From Streptomyces sp. R302 (GTDB lineage Bacteria; Actinomycetota; Actinomycetes; Streptomycetales; Streptomycetaceae): a DNA stretch of 64,000 bases. Location: positions 186,001-250,000 of the forward strand of contig NZ_JABBGE010000006.1 of the NCBI RefSeq assembly GCF_012927245.1, given 5' to 3'. The notes beneath the pieces are model-generated. The model had not been told where the DNA came from. It saw only the letters and a program-made list of their open reading frames with translations, and did not search any database. Position numbers and translations under genes: made by a program. Shown piece after piece: positions 34,813 to 44,863 of this stretch. Position 1 is the stretch's first letter. Each line of letters opens with the position of its first letter.

Positions 34813-36348
34813 ATGACAGCTGAGGTGTTGGACGCCGTCGAGGAGTTCGACGTGGTGATCATCGGAGCCGGGATCTCCGGGATCGGCGCGGCCACCTATT
34901 TCAGCCGGGAGCTCCCCGAGAAGTCGCTCGCCGTGCTGGAAGCCCGCGACGACATCGGAGGCACCTGGGACCTGTTCCGCTATCCCGGCATCCGCTCGGA
35001 CTCCGACCTCCACACGTTCGGATACGCCTTCAAGCCCTGGCGCCACGAAGCCGCGATCGCCGACGCCCCCCTCATCAAGGAGTACCTCCACGAGACCGTC
35101 GAGGAGAACGGCCTGGAGCGCGTCCTCAGGCTCGGCCACCGGGTCGTCCGCTCGGAGTGGTCCACGGCCGACTCACGGTGGACCCTCACCGTCCGGACGT
35201 CGGACCCCGCCACGGGAGCGACCCGGACCAGGACGATCCACGCGGGATGGGTCTTCGCCGCCACCGGCTACTACCGGTACGACGAGGGGTTCTCCCCGGA
35301 GTTCCCGGGGCGGGACGACTTCGAGGGCCGGATCGTCCATCCGCAGCACTGGCCCGAGGACCTCGACCACAGCGGCAAGAAGGTCGTCGTCATCGGCAGC
35401 GGCGCGACCGCGATCACGCTGGTGCCGGCCATGACCACCGGGGCGGGCGCCGCCCGGCACGTGACGATGCTGCAGCGCACCCCCACCTACGTCATGGCGC
35501 TCCCCCGTGTCGACAGGGTCGCCCTGGCGCTCACGAAGCTGCTCGGGGACGAGCGCGGGTACGCCGTGACCCGGTTCAAGAACATCTGGACGGAACACGC
35601 CGTCGTGAAGGGCCTGCGGACGTTCCCCAAGGCCGGTCGGGCCTTCATCCGGCGCGAGAACATCAAGCGTCTTCCCAAGGGATTCGACGTCGACAAGCAC
35701 TTCAACCCGCCGTACGACCCGTGGGACCAGCGGCTGTGCGTGGCACCGGACGGGGACTTCTTCGACGCGATCAAGGAAGGAAGGGCCTCCGTCGTCACCG
35801 ACGCCGTGGCGCGGTTCAGCAAGCGCGGAATCGTCCTGGCGTCGGGCGAGGAGCTGGAGGCCGACATCGTCGTCACCGCGACGGGACTGAACCTGCAGCT
35901 CTTCGGTGGCATGCCCCTCGTGGTCGACGGACGCCAGGTCGACCTCGCGGACGCGCTCTGCTACCGCGGCATGCTGCTGAGCGGCATCCCGAACTGGGCG
36001 ATGGCGATCGGCTACACCACCTCGTCCTGGACGCTCAAGGTGAGCCTGATGTGCCGCTACTTCATCGACCTGGTCAGGCACATGGACGCCCGCGGATACG
36101 ACACGGTGGTTCCGGTCGCACCGGCGGGAACGAACCGCAGGCCCGTCATGGACATCCAGGCCGGATACGCCAAGCGCAGCGAGAAGTTCCTGCCCAAGCA
36201 GGGACCGGAGAAGCCCTGGCGGATGGCGATGTCCTACCCCGAGGACGCCAAGGCCCTGCGCGGCCCGGTGGCGGACGAGCACCTGAAGTTCGGCACCGCC
36301 CGGACGACCGCGCGGCGGCCCGAGGGGAAGCGGGCGGCCCGTGCCTGA
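34813..36348 (+). CDS. Baeyer-Villiger-type flavin monooxygenase (EthA-like)
   Basis: 511 residues. FAD Rossmann GAGISG (about 18-23), BVMO fingerprint FEGRIVHPQHWP (about 171-182) and second NADPH Rossmann GSGATAI (about 196-202), as in EthA-type class B monooxygenases. It would insert oxygen next to a ketone (giving an ester or lactone) or oxidise N/S atoms. First gene of the operon, behind element copy 2, with AGCGAGGAAACGCC before ATG 34813. The following hydrolase gene overlaps it by 8 nt. Confidence 0.9.
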   Translation: MTAEVLDAVEEFDVVIIGAGISGIGAATYFSRELPEKSLAVLEARDDIGGTWDLFRYPGIRSDSDLHTFGYAFKPWRHEAAIADAPLIKEYLHETVEENGLERVLRLGHRVVRSEWSTADSRWTLTVRTSDPATGATRTRTIHAGWVFAATGYYRYDEGFSPEFPGRDDFEGRIVHPQHWPEDLDHSGKKVVVIGSGATAITLVPAMTTGAGAARHVTMLQRTPTYVMALPRVDRVALALTKLLGDERGYAVTRFKNIWTEHAVVKGLRTFPKAGRAFIRRENIKRLPKGFDVDKHFNPPYDPWDQRLCVAPDGDFFDAIKEGRASVVTDAVARFSKRGIVLASGEELEADIVVTATGLNLQLFGGMPLVVDGRQVDLADALCYRGMLLSGIPNWAMAIGYTTSSWTLKVSLMCRYFIDLVRHMDARGYDTVVPVAPAGTNRRPVMDIQAGYAKRSEKFLPKQGPEKPWRMAMSYPEDAKALRGPVADEHLKFGTARTTARRPEGKRAARA

Positions 36349-37276
36349 GACGAGCGGCGCCGAGAGCACCGACCGGTACGCCACCCTGCCGTCCGGGATG
36401 ACGATCTGCTTCCGGGACCACGGCGACGAGGGCGACCCCGCGATGCTGCTCATCGCGGGACTGGGCGAGGATCTCACCTTCTGGTCCGACTCGTTCGTCG
36501 GCTCACTCGTCACCCGCGGCTTCCGGGTCGTCGCGATCGACAACCGCGACGCCGGCCAGTCGACGTTCGTCGCCGCTCCCCCTCCCGGGCTCTGGCGTCA
36601 GATCGCGGCGCGTCCGCGCGGCGACGCGTACGCGCTGGCCGACATGGCCCGGGACGCCGTCGGCGTGCTCGACCATCTCGGGATCGCGCGGGCGCACCTG
36701 GTGGGGCGGTCGATGGGCGGAATGATCGCGCAGACGGTCGCGGCCACGGCACCCGAGCGGGTCCTGTCCCTGACCTCCGTCTACTCCACCACCGGGGCCC
36801 GCAAGGTCGGTCAGCCGGCCCTGTCCACGATCCGGCTCCTCGCCGCCCCGCCGGCGAGGAACAGAACCGCGGCGGTCCGTGCCCACCTGAGGCTCACCCG
36901 TCACATCGCGGGAACGGGGCATCCCATCGACGACGCGGCCGAGGCTGCCATCGCGGCTCGCGGCTGGGACCGCAGCGCCGGTGACCCGGCGGCCGGCACG
37001 GCGCGCCAGATCCAGGCCATCCAGCGCTCCGGGGACCGGACGGCCCAGCTGAGCAGGATCACCGCCCCGACCCTGGTCATCAACGGCGACCGGGACCCCC
37101 TGGTGCACCCGAGCGGCGGCGCCGCGACCGTACGGGCGATCCGCTCGGCCCAGCACGTGGTCGTCCCCGGCATGGGCCATCACCTCCCCGAGTCCCTCGT
37201 CGACCCCGTCACGACCTACATCGCGCAGCACGCGAACCGCGTGGGCGAAGGAGGAAACCATGTCCGGATCTCGTAA
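36341..37276 (+). CDS. Alpha/beta-fold hydrolase
   Basis: 311 residues from GTG 36341. Nucleophile elbow GRSMGG (Ser about 123), acid NGDRDPL (Asp about 250), His in GMGHHLPE (about 282). Together with the BVMO upstream it could hydrolyse the ester or lactone product to a hydroxy acid (inference). Its end overlaps the next ATG by 17 nt. Confidence 0.9.
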   Translation: MPETSGAESTDRYATLPSGMTICFRDHGDEGDPAMLLIAGLGEDLTFWSDSFVGSLVTRGFRVVAIDNRDAGQSTFVAAPPPGLWRQIAARPRGDAYALADMARDAVGVLDHLGIARAHLVGRSMGGMIAQTVAATAPERVLSLTSVYSTTGARKVGQPALSTIRLLAAPPARNRTAAVRAHLRLTRHIAGTGHPIDDAAEAAIAARGWDRSAGDPAAGTARQIQAIQRSGDRTAQLSRITAPTLVINGDRDPLVHPSGGAATVRAIRSAQHVVVPGMGHHLPESLVDPVTTYIAQHANRVGEGGNHVRIS

Positions 37277-38654
37277 GTCCGACTCCGGCGAGACCACGGT
37301 CGACGTCGTGATCGTCGGTGCCGGCTTCGCCGGTCTGAGCGCCGCCGAGCGGCTGGTGAGCATGGGGCGGTCCGTCCTGGTCGTGGAAGGCCGCGACCGG
37401 GTCGGAGGCCGATCGCTCTCCGGCGAGGTGGCGGGCGTGAAGGTCGACCTCGGAGCGACCTGGGTGGCACGGCGCCACACCGCCGTCCGGGACCTCGCGA
37501 ACCGGATGGGGTGTACCACGACCGGCCAGTTCGACCAGGGTCGCAACGTGCTGTGGATGGCAGGCCGACGCCGCACCTACAGCGGCACCATCCCCAAGGT
37601 CTCCCCCGCGACCCTGGTGGACATGGCCCGCATGCAGACGGCGGTGAACAAGCTGGTCGCGACCATCGATGTGAACGCCCCATGGGAGACGCCCGGGGCC
37701 GGCAGGCTCGACGCCATCTCGTTCGGCGAATGGCTCGACCGGAAGAACGCGCTGCCCGGCACCCGTGCGCTGATGACCATCGTGAGCAAGGTGCAGTGGG
37801 GCTGCACCCCGGGAGACGTCTCCCTGCTGCATGTACTGCGTTACATCCGTGCGGCGGGCGGGCTCAACCACATGCTGGACGTCGAGGGCGGAGCGAACGA
37901 GGACCGGTTCGTCGAGACCACCCAGGAGATCGCCAAGCGGGTGGCGGAGCGGCTCGGCGACCGTGTACGCCTGGACACGCCGGTGCGCCGCGTCACGCAG
38001 GACGACGACGGCGTCACCGTCGGCACCGACTCCGGCGAGATCCGCGCCGGGTACGCGATCGTCACGGCCGCGCCGGCGCACCGCGCGGCCATCGCCTTCG
38101 AGCCCGCTCTGCCCGAGCAGGCCGACGGGCTCGCGCGAACCTGGCGCATGGGCGTGCTGAGCAAGGCCTTCGTGGCCTACGAGAAGCCGTTCTGGCGGGT
38201 CGACGGACTTTCCGGCGAGGCGGTGACCGACACCGGAACCGTGTTCATCACCTTCGACGTGTCCCCCGCCCACAGCGGACCGGGCGTCCTGATGACCTTC
38301 TGCGACCCCCGCGTCTTCGACGGCTTCGACCCCGAGACCCGACGCGACCTGGTCGTCCGGCAGCTCGTCGACCTCTATGGTCCGCAGGCCCGCACCCCGA
38401 TCGACTACCTGGACCACTGCTGGGGATCGGAACCGTTCGCCCCGGGCGGCCCCCACCCTGCCGCCGGCCCCCACGCGACCACGAGCTACGGCAAGGCGCT
38501 GACCGAGCCCCACGGGCGCGTCCACTGGGCCGGCACCGAAACCGCCGGCGAATGGGCCGGCACCATGAACGGCGCGGTCCTGACCGGCCAGCGCACCGCC
38601 GAGCGCGTCCTCACCCTCCTGTCCCGCGCCGTCCGAGAGGGGGCGTCTCGATGA
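37260..38654 (+). CDS. Flavin monoamine oxidase family protein
   Basis: 464 residues; GGAGGAAACC immediately before ATG 37260. FAD motif VIVGAGFAGLSAAERL (about 16-31), GGRS (about 49), LGATWV (about 63), and C-terminal AGTETAGEWAGTMNGAVLTG (about 421-440), all typical of MAO/polyamine-oxidase enzymes. It would deaminate an amine to an aldehyde with H2O2, matching the aldehyde dehydrogenase two genes on. ATGA overlap with the following gene. Confidence 0.9.
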   Translation: MSGSRKSDSGETTVDVVIVGAGFAGLSAAERLVSMGRSVLVVEGRDRVGGRSLSGEVAGVKVDLGATWVARRHTAVRDLANRMGCTTTGQFDQGRNVLWMAGRRRTYSGTIPKVSPATLVDMARMQTAVNKLVATIDVNAPWETPGAGRLDAISFGEWLDRKNALPGTRALMTIVSKVQWGCTPGDVSLLHVLRYIRAAGGLNHMLDVEGGANEDRFVETTQEIAKRVAERLGDRVRLDTPVRRVTQDDDGVTVGTDSGEIRAGYAIVTAAPAHRAAIAFEPALPEQADGLARTWRMGVLSKAFVAYEKPFWRVDGLSGEAVTDTGTVFITFDVSPAHSGPGVLMTFCDPRVFDGFDPETRRDLVVRQLVDLYGPQARTPIDYLDHCWGSEPFAPGGPHPAAGPHATTSYGKALTEPHGRVHWAGTETAGEWAGTMNGAVLTGQRTAERVLTLLSRAVREGASR

Positions 38655-39355
38655 GGGAGGTGTTGTTCCTGCTGGCCGACCTGTGGATGATCTTCGTCGG
38701 CTACTTCTACGGCTGGAGACTCATCCGCCGGTACGGCAACTACCTCCTCGGTCTCGAGTTGATGGTCGTCGCCACGTCGGGCAGCAACTTCCTGCTCTGG
38801 TCGCTGCTCGGCGCCAAGAGCGACAGCGTCCTGTACGACGTGGCGTACTTCTTCGACGCGTTCTCCCGGTCGGTCGGCATCACGCTCATCCTGATCATGG
38901 GCCTGATGAAGGTCACCCACCGCTACAAGCCGAGCCGCAGCGTCGACGTCGCCGTGTTCGGAGTCGCGATCGTGGCCGGTCTGCTCCTCCGGCAGTTCCA
39001 CGGCGCGGATCTCCACACCGGCGGCATCGCGTTCTGGGTCGCCGTGTTCTATGTCGTCGTCAACCTCCTCACGGCGGTCTTCCTCGGGTACTTCGTCAAG
39101 CGGCTCTGGAACGCGGGCGCGAAGCGGCTCGCGATCTGGACGGGCCTGGTCACCGCTGCCGGGACCACCATCGCGATCACCTACGACTTCTTCCCCCTGC
39201 CGTTCGACGACGCGAACCGCACGCTCTTCTACACCGCCGCGCTGGCGACCTGGGGCACCCAGGGATTCGTCTACTTCCGCGCCTACCGCGCGCTGCACGA
39301 CCACAACGCGGCCTCGGACGCGAACCCGGCCCGCGCCACCAGCGCCCTCGCATGA
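38651..39355 (+). CDS. Seven-helix integral membrane protein of unknown function
   Basis: 234 residues starting MREVLFLLADLWMIFVGYFY in an ATGA overlap with the amine oxidase gene. Seven hydrophobic segments; charged short loops. No signature of a known transporter. Tight coupling within a catabolic operon suggests uptake, sensing or a membrane partner for the oxidases (inference). Confidence 0.75.
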   Translation: MREVLFLLADLWMIFVGYFYGWRLIRRYGNYLLGLELMVVATSGSNFLLWSLLGAKSDSVLYDVAYFFDAFSRSVGITLILIMGLMKVTHRYKPSRSVDVAVFGVAIVAGLLLRQFHGADLHTGGIAFWVAVFYVVVNLLTAVFLGYFVKRLWNAGAKRLAIWTGLVTAAGTTIAITYDFFPLPFDDANRTLFYTAALATWGTQGFVYFRAYRALHDHNAASDANPARATSALA

Positions 39356-39381
39356 ACCCGGAACACCGAAAAGGAGTCAGT

Positions 39382-40740
39382 ATGGCGAAGAAGCACGTGT
39401 ACGCGGTGGTGGACCCCGCCACCGGCAAGCTGGTCAAGGAGTACCCCACCGCGACGGACGAGGTCGTCGAGGCGGCGCTCGACGCGGCCGCGGACGCCTA
39501 CGCCCGGTGGTCGAGGCAGACCTCCGTGGCAGAGCGTGCCCGGTTGCTGCACGCCGTCGCCACCCTGCACGACGAGCGCAGCGGGCAGCTTGCCGAGATC
39601 ATCCACCGGGAGATGGGCAAGACGGTGGAGGAGGCCGTCGGGGAGGTCGAGTTCAGCGCCTCCATCTACCGGTACTACGCCGAGAACGCGGAGAAGTTCC
39701 TCACCGACGAGCCGATCGAGCTCCTGGGGGGAGAGGGCAGCGCCTTCGTCCGGCGCCAGCCGGTCGGCGTGCTGCTGGGGATCATGCCCTGGAACTACCC
39801 GTACTACCAGGTGGCCCGGTTCGCCGCGCCCAACCTCGCGCTGGGCAACACCATCGTGCTCAAGCACGCGTCGCAGTGTCCGGAGTCGTCCGCGGCTCTC
39901 CAGCAGCTGTTCACGGACGCGGGCTTCCCCGCGGGCTGTTACGTCAACGTCCACGCCACCGGCGAGCAGATCGGCCGCGCCATCGCGGACCCCCGCGTGC
40001 AGGGCGTCTCCTTCACCGGTTCGGAGCGGGCCGGCGCGGAGGTCGCGGAGAAGGCCGGGCGCAGCCTCAAGAAGGTGGTGCTCGAACTGGGCGGCTCGGA
40101 CCCCTTCATCGTGCTGTCGGCCGACGACCTCGACGCCACGGTCCGGGCGGCGGTCGAGACGCGGTTCGAGAACGCCGGTCAGGCGTGCAACGCCGGGAAG
40201 CGCTTCATCGTCGCCGAGGACGTCTACGACGCCTTCCTCGACAAGTTCACCGAGGAGGTGCTCGCCCTGACCGACGGGGTGGCGCCGCTGTCCTCGGTCG
40301 CCGCCGCCGAGTACGTCGAGGAACAGGTCGGGCGAGCCGTCGACGAGGGGGCGACCTTCGTCTCCGCACGGCAGCGGGAGGGGGCGTACTTCCCGCCCGG
40401 CGTGCTGACGGGCGTCTCCCCGGCGTCGCCGTCGGCCGCCGAGGAGCTCTTCGGCCCCGTCGCGACCGTCTACCGGGTCGGTTCCGAGGACGAGGCCGTC
40501 GAGCTGGCGAACAGCACGCCGTACGGCCTTGGCTCCTACGTGTTCACGACGGATCCCGAGCAGGCGCTGCGCGTCGCCGACCGGATCGAGGCCGGCATGG
40601 TCTTCATCAACGGCGTCGGCCTCGAAGGCGCGGAACTCCCCTTCGGCGGGGTCAAGTTGTCCGGCTTCGGCCGCGAGCTGGGCCGGGCGGGAATCGACGA
40701 GTTCGCCAACAAGAAGCTCATCCGCACCGCTCGGACGTGA
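39382..40740 (+). CDS. NAD(P)-dependent aldehyde dehydrogenase (succinate-semialdehyde type)
   Basis: 452 residues; AAAGGAG before ATG 39382. MPWNYPYYQV (about 135), FTGSERAG (about 212), catalytic Glu in LELGGSD (about 236) and Cys in GQACNAGKR (about 267) are all present. It lacks the N-terminal extension of some ALDHs, close to GabD-like forms. Expected to oxidise the aldehyde released by the amine oxidase or alcohol dehydrogenase. Confidence 0.92.
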   Translation: MAKKHVYAVVDPATGKLVKEYPTATDEVVEAALDAAADAYARWSRQTSVAERARLLHAVATLHDERSGQLAEIIHREMGKTVEEAVGEVEFSASIYRYYAENAEKFLTDEPIELLGGEGSAFVRRQPVGVLLGIMPWNYPYYQVARFAAPNLALGNTIVLKHASQCPESSAALQQLFTDAGFPAGCYVNVHATGEQIGRAIADPRVQGVSFTGSERAGAEVAEKAGRSLKKVVLELGGSDPFIVLSADDLDATVRAAVETRFENAGQACNAGKRFIVAEDVYDAFLDKFTEEVLALTDGVAPLSSVAAAEYVEEQVGRAVDEGATFVSARQREGAYFPPGVLTGVSPASPSAAEELFGPVATVYRVGSEDEAVELANSTPYGLGSYVFTTDPEQALRVADRIEAGMVFINGVGLEGAELPFGGVKLSGFGRELGRAGIDEFANKKLIRTART

Positions 40741-40769
40741 TCGCCCCAGAGCAAGGAGGAAAACCTTTC

Positions 40770-41885
40770 ATGACCATCGAATTCGACGCAGCCGTCTTCA
40801 GGACGCCGAACGAACCGCTGACCGTCGAGAGAGTGACGATCCCCTCGACGCCTCCGCCCGGCGAGGTGCTCGTACGGCTCAAGGCGAGCGGAGTGTGCCA
40901 CAGCGACCTGCACGTCCTCCTGGGCGAATGGGAGGTTCCTTCGCCGATGATCCTCGGCCATGAGGGCGCCGGGGTCGTCGAGAGCGTCGGCGAAGGCGTC
41001 ACGACGCTGAAGAAGGGCGACCACGTCGTGCTGTCCTGGACGCCCTCGTGTCGCCGCTGCCGCTACTGCGTCAGTGGCAGGCCCGTCCTCTGCGACATGG
41101 TCAGCCGGCACTCGGCGAACCACCTGTCGTTCGACGGCCGGTCCCGGGTCACGTCCGCCGGCGGGGGCGACGTCCTCAGCTTCGCGGGCCTCGGAACGTT
41201 CGGCGAGTACACCCTCGTGCCCGAATCGGGTGCGATCGCCATCCGGGACGACGCCCCGTTCCCGCAGTCGGCTCTGGTCGGATGCGCCGTCACGACCGGT
41301 GTCGGCGCGGCCGTCAACACGGCCGGCGTGCGTCCGAGCGACACCGTGCTGGTCCTCGGCTGCGGAGGCGTCGGCCTGAACGCGATCCAGGGCGCCCGGC
41401 TCGCCGGCGCGCGGAAGATCATCGCCGCGGACATCTCCGGCGAGAAGCTGGAGCAGGCGCGCGTCTTCGGCGCGACCGACCTGATCGACAACGGCCGCGA
41501 GGATCTCGCGGACCGGGTGCGACAGCTCACCGACGGACGCGGTGTGGAGATCGCCATCGAGGCCATCGGGCTGCCCCGCACCATCGAGTCGGCCTACGAG
41601 GTCCTGGCCCGGGGCGGCACGGCGGTGGTCGCCGGGCAGGTGGCGGACGGCCTGAAGGTCTCCATCGACCCCTTCGTCATGTCCGATCAGGAGCTCTCGC
41701 TCATCGGCTCGAACTACGGCTCCAGCAAGCCGGCTTCCGACTTCCCGCTGCTGATCGACCACTACATGAACCACCGCATCGATCTGGACTCCCTGGTGAC
41801 GAGTGTGATCGGTCTGCAGGACATCAACGAGGCGTTCGACCAGATGAAGCGCGGCATCGGCATCCGCTCGGTGATCACGTACTGA
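40770..41885 (+). CDS. Zinc-dependent medium-chain alcohol dehydrogenase
   Basis: 371 residues; AAGGAGG 10 nt before ATG 40770. Catalytic zinc motif GVCHSDLH (Cys/Asp about 42-47), GHEGAG (about 65), four-Cys structural zinc (C-x2-C-x2-C-x7-C about 94-108), NAD Rossmann GCGGVGLNAIQGA (about 194). Resembles NAD-dependent class III-like ADHs. Interconverts an alcohol and aldehyde in the pathway. Confidence 0.9.
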   Translation: MTIEFDAAVFRTPNEPLTVERVTIPSTPPPGEVLVRLKASGVCHSDLHVLLGEWEVPSPMILGHEGAGVVESVGEGVTTLKKGDHVVLSWTPSCRRCRYCVSGRPVLCDMVSRHSANHLSFDGRSRVTSAGGGDVLSFAGLGTFGEYTLVPESGAIAIRDDAPFPQSALVGCAVTTGVGAAVNTAGVRPSDTVLVLGCGGVGLNAIQGARLAGARKIIAADISGEKLEQARVFGATDLIDNGREDLADRVRQLTDGRGVEIAIEAIGLPRTIESAYEVLARGGTAVVAGQVADGLKVSIDPFVMSDQELSLIGSNYGSSKPASDFPLLIDHYMNHRIDLDSLVTSVIGLQDINEAFDQMKRGIGIRSVITY

Positions 41886-41902
41886 AAGGCAGGGGCGATC
41901 CC

Positions 41903-43159
41903 ATGGCCCTGGAATCATCACGCTCGGCCTTCGAGCGCGCCCGCCGCAGCGTCGGCGGGGGTGTGGGGTCCGGCCTGCGCGCCGCGATGCCACCCCATCC
42001 GCTCTTCGTGCGCGAGGCACGGGGCGCACACGTCTGGGACCTGGACGGCGACCGGTACGTCGACTACGTGATGGCCTGGGGGCCGCTCGTCCTCGGTCAC
42101 GGTGACCCGCGCGTGCTGTCGGCGGTGTCCGAGGTCGCGACGAAGATGCAGGTCGTCGGCACCGGACACCCGCTCGAGTACCTCGCGGCCGAAGCGGTCC
42201 TCGAAGCCGTGCCGCACGGCGAGCGACTGCTGTGGAGCAACACGGGGACCGAAGCGGTACAGGTGGCGCTGCGCCTCGCGCGCGCCGCCACCGGCCGGCG
42301 CCGCGTCGTCAAGTTCGCCAAGAGCTACCACGGCTGGCACGACACCGTGTACGCCGGGATGTCCGAGGACGACTGCGATCGCCCCGCCACCCCCGGCGGG
42401 CCGGGGCAGTCGGCCAGCGTCCTCGACGACCTGGTCGTGGCGCGCTTCAACGACGTGCGGCTGGCGGAGCGCCTGCTGGGTGAAGCCGTCGAGCGGGACA
42501 TCGCGGCGGTGCTCGTCGACCCGGTGATGAGCAACGCCGGCGTCGAAGCGCCCTCGCCACGGTTCCTGTCGACGCTGCGGAGCCTCTGCGACCGGCACGG
42601 CGTCGTCCTCGTCTTCGACGAGGTGATCGCCGGGTTCCGGATCGCCCGGGGCGGGGCGGCCGAGAAGTACGGCGTGCTGCCCGACCTGTCCGTCTTCGGG
42701 AAGGCGATGGCCGGCGGCTTCACCCAGAGCGCCGTGGTCGGCCGGGCGGAGCTGGTCGATCAGGTGACGTCCGGCGTCGTCCACGCCGGAACCTTCAACG
42801 CCAATCCGATCGCCCTGGCGGCCGTCGCGGCGACGATGCGCGTCCTGGCCGATCCCGCCGTCTACGAGCGACTCGAACGGACCTCGTCCGAGTTCGAGAC
42901 CCTCGTCGGTGGCGTCCTCGGCTCGTCTCCCGACTTCGGCCGCTTCCACCGGATCGGCTCGCTCCTCCAGTACGTCCCCGCCGGCGGCGCCACGGGGCTT
43001 CACGGAACCAGCGGGCTCTGGTCGGTGATTCTCGAAGGGATGCTGCGTCAGGGCTTCCTGTTCATGCCGTCCGGCAAGGTCTTCCTCAGCACGGCACACA
43101 CCACCGGCGACATCGAGGCGACGGCCGAGGCCCTCGACCGGCTGCTGCGGCGGTCATGA
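41903..43159 (+). CDS. Class-III PLP aminotransferase (GSA-aminomutase-like)
   Basis: 418 residues. WSNTGTEAVQVALRLARAAT (about 108-127), FAKSYHGWHDT (about 140), VFDEVIAGFRIARGG (about 233) and PLP lysine in VFGKAMAGGF (about 267). It either moves an amino group between 2-oxo and terminal positions or acts as an aminomutase. Together with the amine oxidase it shows that the substrate or an intermediate carries an amine. A hairpin follows before the ligase gene. Confidence 0.9.
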   Translation: MALESSRSAFERARRSVGGGVGSGLRAAMPPHPLFVREARGAHVWDLDGDRYVDYVMAWGPLVLGHGDPRVLSAVSEVATKMQVVGTGHPLEYLAAEAVLEAVPHGERLLWSNTGTEAVQVALRLARAATGRRRVVKFAKSYHGWHDTVYAGMSEDDCDRPATPGGPGQSASVLDDLVVARFNDVRLAERLLGEAVERDIAAVLVDPVMSNAGVEAPSPRFLSTLRSLCDRHGVVLVFDEVIAGFRIARGGAAEKYGVLPDLSVFGKAMAGGFTQSAVVGRAELVDQVTSGVVHAGTFNANPIALAAVAATMRVLADPAVYERLERTSSEFETLVGGVLGSSPDFGRFHRIGSLLQYVPAGGATGLHGTSGLWSVILEGMLRQGFLFMPSGKVFLSTAHTTGDIEATAEALDRLLRRS

Positions 43160-43200
43160 CCGCCGCGGCACGCCACGCGTAACCCCCCACCCGCTCCGAG

Positions 43201-43232
43201 CCAGGCCGCGTGTCCTGTTCCCCGCGGCCTGG
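43201..43232 (+). terminator. Intra-operon hairpin
   Basis: Perfect 10-bp stem (CCAGGCCGCG at 43201-43210 with 43223-43232), 12-nt loop, between the aminotransferase and acyl-CoA ligase genes. It may attenuate or end part of the transcripts. Confidence 0.6.
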
Positions 43233-43259
43233 CCCGGTCCACCTTCCGGAAGACACACC

Positions 43260-44822
43260 ATGCTGAACCTCTCGGTCCTGCTCGAGGACTCCGCCCGCAC
43301 GCACCCGGACCGGGACGCCGTCGTCCTCGGCGGGACGCGTCTGACCTACGCCCAGGTCGAGGCCGCCGCCAACCAGGTGGCCAACCTCCTGGTCGACCGC
43401 GGCGTCTGGCCCGGCGACAAGGTCGCGCTCAGCTGCCCGAACCTGCCCTGGTTCCCGATCGTCTACTACGGGATCCTCAAGGCCGGCGCCGTCGTCGTAC
43501 CGCTCAACATCCTGCTCAAGGGCCGGGAGATCGCCTACCACCTCGCCGACTCGGAGGCGAAGGCGTACTTCTGCTTCGAGGGCGGCGACGGCCTGCCGAT
43601 GGGCGCGGAGGGCCACGCCGGTTTCGGCGAGACCCCGGGCTGCGAGCACTTCTTCGTCATCACCGCCGACCCCGCGGCGGAGAGCCCGATCGAGGGCGCC
43701 GAGACCATGGGCGCCGCGCTGCGGGGCACCGCGACGACCTTCGACAGCATCGGGACCTCGGGGGACGACCCGGCCGTGCTGCTCTACACGAGCGGTACGA
43801 CGGGACAGGCGAAGGGCGCCGAACTCAGCCACGCCAACCTGGTGCTCAACGCCCTCGCGTGCAACCGGCTGTTGGAGAACCGGCCGGCCCAGGACACCCA
43901 TCTGGTCGTGCTGCCGCTGTTCCACTCGTTCGGCGCGACCGTGCAGATGAACGCCGGCTTCTCGACGGCGAGCACGCTGGTGCTGCTGCCACGGTTCGAC
44001 GCCCGGCAGGCGGTGGCCCTGATGCGGCAGGAGGACATCACCTTCTTCGCGGGCGTCCCCACCATGTGGTGGGGACTGCTGCAGGCGCTCACCGACGACG
44101 TCGACGTCGACGTCGAAAGGATCGCGAGGAACCTGCGCGTCGGCGTCTCCGGTGGCGCCGCGCTCCCCGCGGAACTCGTCAAGCAGGTCGGGGAGAGGCT
44201 GGGCGTCCAGGTCCTGGAGGGCTACGGCCTCTCCGAGACCTCGCCCGTGGTGACCTTCAGCGATCCGGCGCGGGAGCCCCGGCCCGGGTCGATCGGCGTG
44301 CCGATCTGGGGCGTGGAGCTCAAGCTCGTCACGTCGGACTGGTCGGAGGTCGAGGACGACGGCACGGGCAGCGCCGTCGGGGAGATCGCGGTCAAGGGCC
44401 ACAACGTGATGAAGCGCTACCACGGCCGCCCCGAGGCCACCGCCGAAGCGATCCGGGACGGCTGGTTCCGCACCGGTGACCTGGCCCGCAGGGACAAGGA
44501 CGGTTTCTACTACATCGTCGACCGGGCGAAGGACCTGATCATCCGCGGTGGCTTCAACGTGTACCCGCGCGAGATCGAGGAGGTCCTGATGATGCACCCG
44601 GCGGTCGGTCTGGCCGCGGTCGTCGGCGTGCCGCACGAGAGCCACGGCGAGGAGATCAAGGCGTTCGTCATCCTCGACCGCGGCGCCGAGGCCCGTCCCG
44701 ACGAGCTGATCGCCTGGGGCAGGGAGCAGATGGCCGCCTACAAGTACCCGCGCATCGTGGAGATCGTGCAGACGCTGCCGATGACGTCCACCGGAAAGAT
44801 CCTCAAGCGCGAACTCACGTGA
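43260..44822 (+). CDS. Acyl-CoA ligase (AMP-dependent synthetase) 1
   Basis: 520 residues. Adenylation core YTSGTTGQAKGAEL (about 177-190), GYGLSETSP (about 321), GWFRTGDLA (about 401), KDLIIRGGFNVYPREIEEVL (about 420-439), catalytic Lys in TSTGKILKR (about 512). Activates a carboxylic acid, probably the hydroxy acid or its oxidised form, to the CoA ester. Confidence 0.92.
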   Translation: MLNLSVLLEDSARTHPDRDAVVLGGTRLTYAQVEAAANQVANLLVDRGVWPGDKVALSCPNLPWFPIVYYGILKAGAVVVPLNILLKGREIAYHLADSEAKAYFCFEGGDGLPMGAEGHAGFGETPGCEHFFVITADPAAESPIEGAETMGAALRGTATTFDSIGTSGDDPAVLLYTSGTTGQAKGAELSHANLVLNALACNRLLENRPAQDTHLVVLPLFHSFGATVQMNAGFSTASTLVLLPRFDARQAVALMRQEDITFFAGVPTMWWGLLQALTDDVDVDVERIARNLRVGVSGGAALPAELVKQVGERLGVQVLEGYGLSETSPVVTFSDPAREPRPGSIGVPIWGVELKLVTSDWSEVEDDGTGSAVGEIAVKGHNVMKRYHGRPEATAEAIRDGWFRTGDLARRDKDGFYYIVDRAKDLIIRGGFNVYPREIEEVLMMHPAVGLAAVVGVPHESHGEEIKAFVILDRGAEARPDELIAWGREQMAAYKYPRIVEIVQTLPMTSTGKILKRELT

Positions 44823-44863
44823 CCGCACGCCAAGCGCATGGACATGGGTGGAAGGGACGGCAG

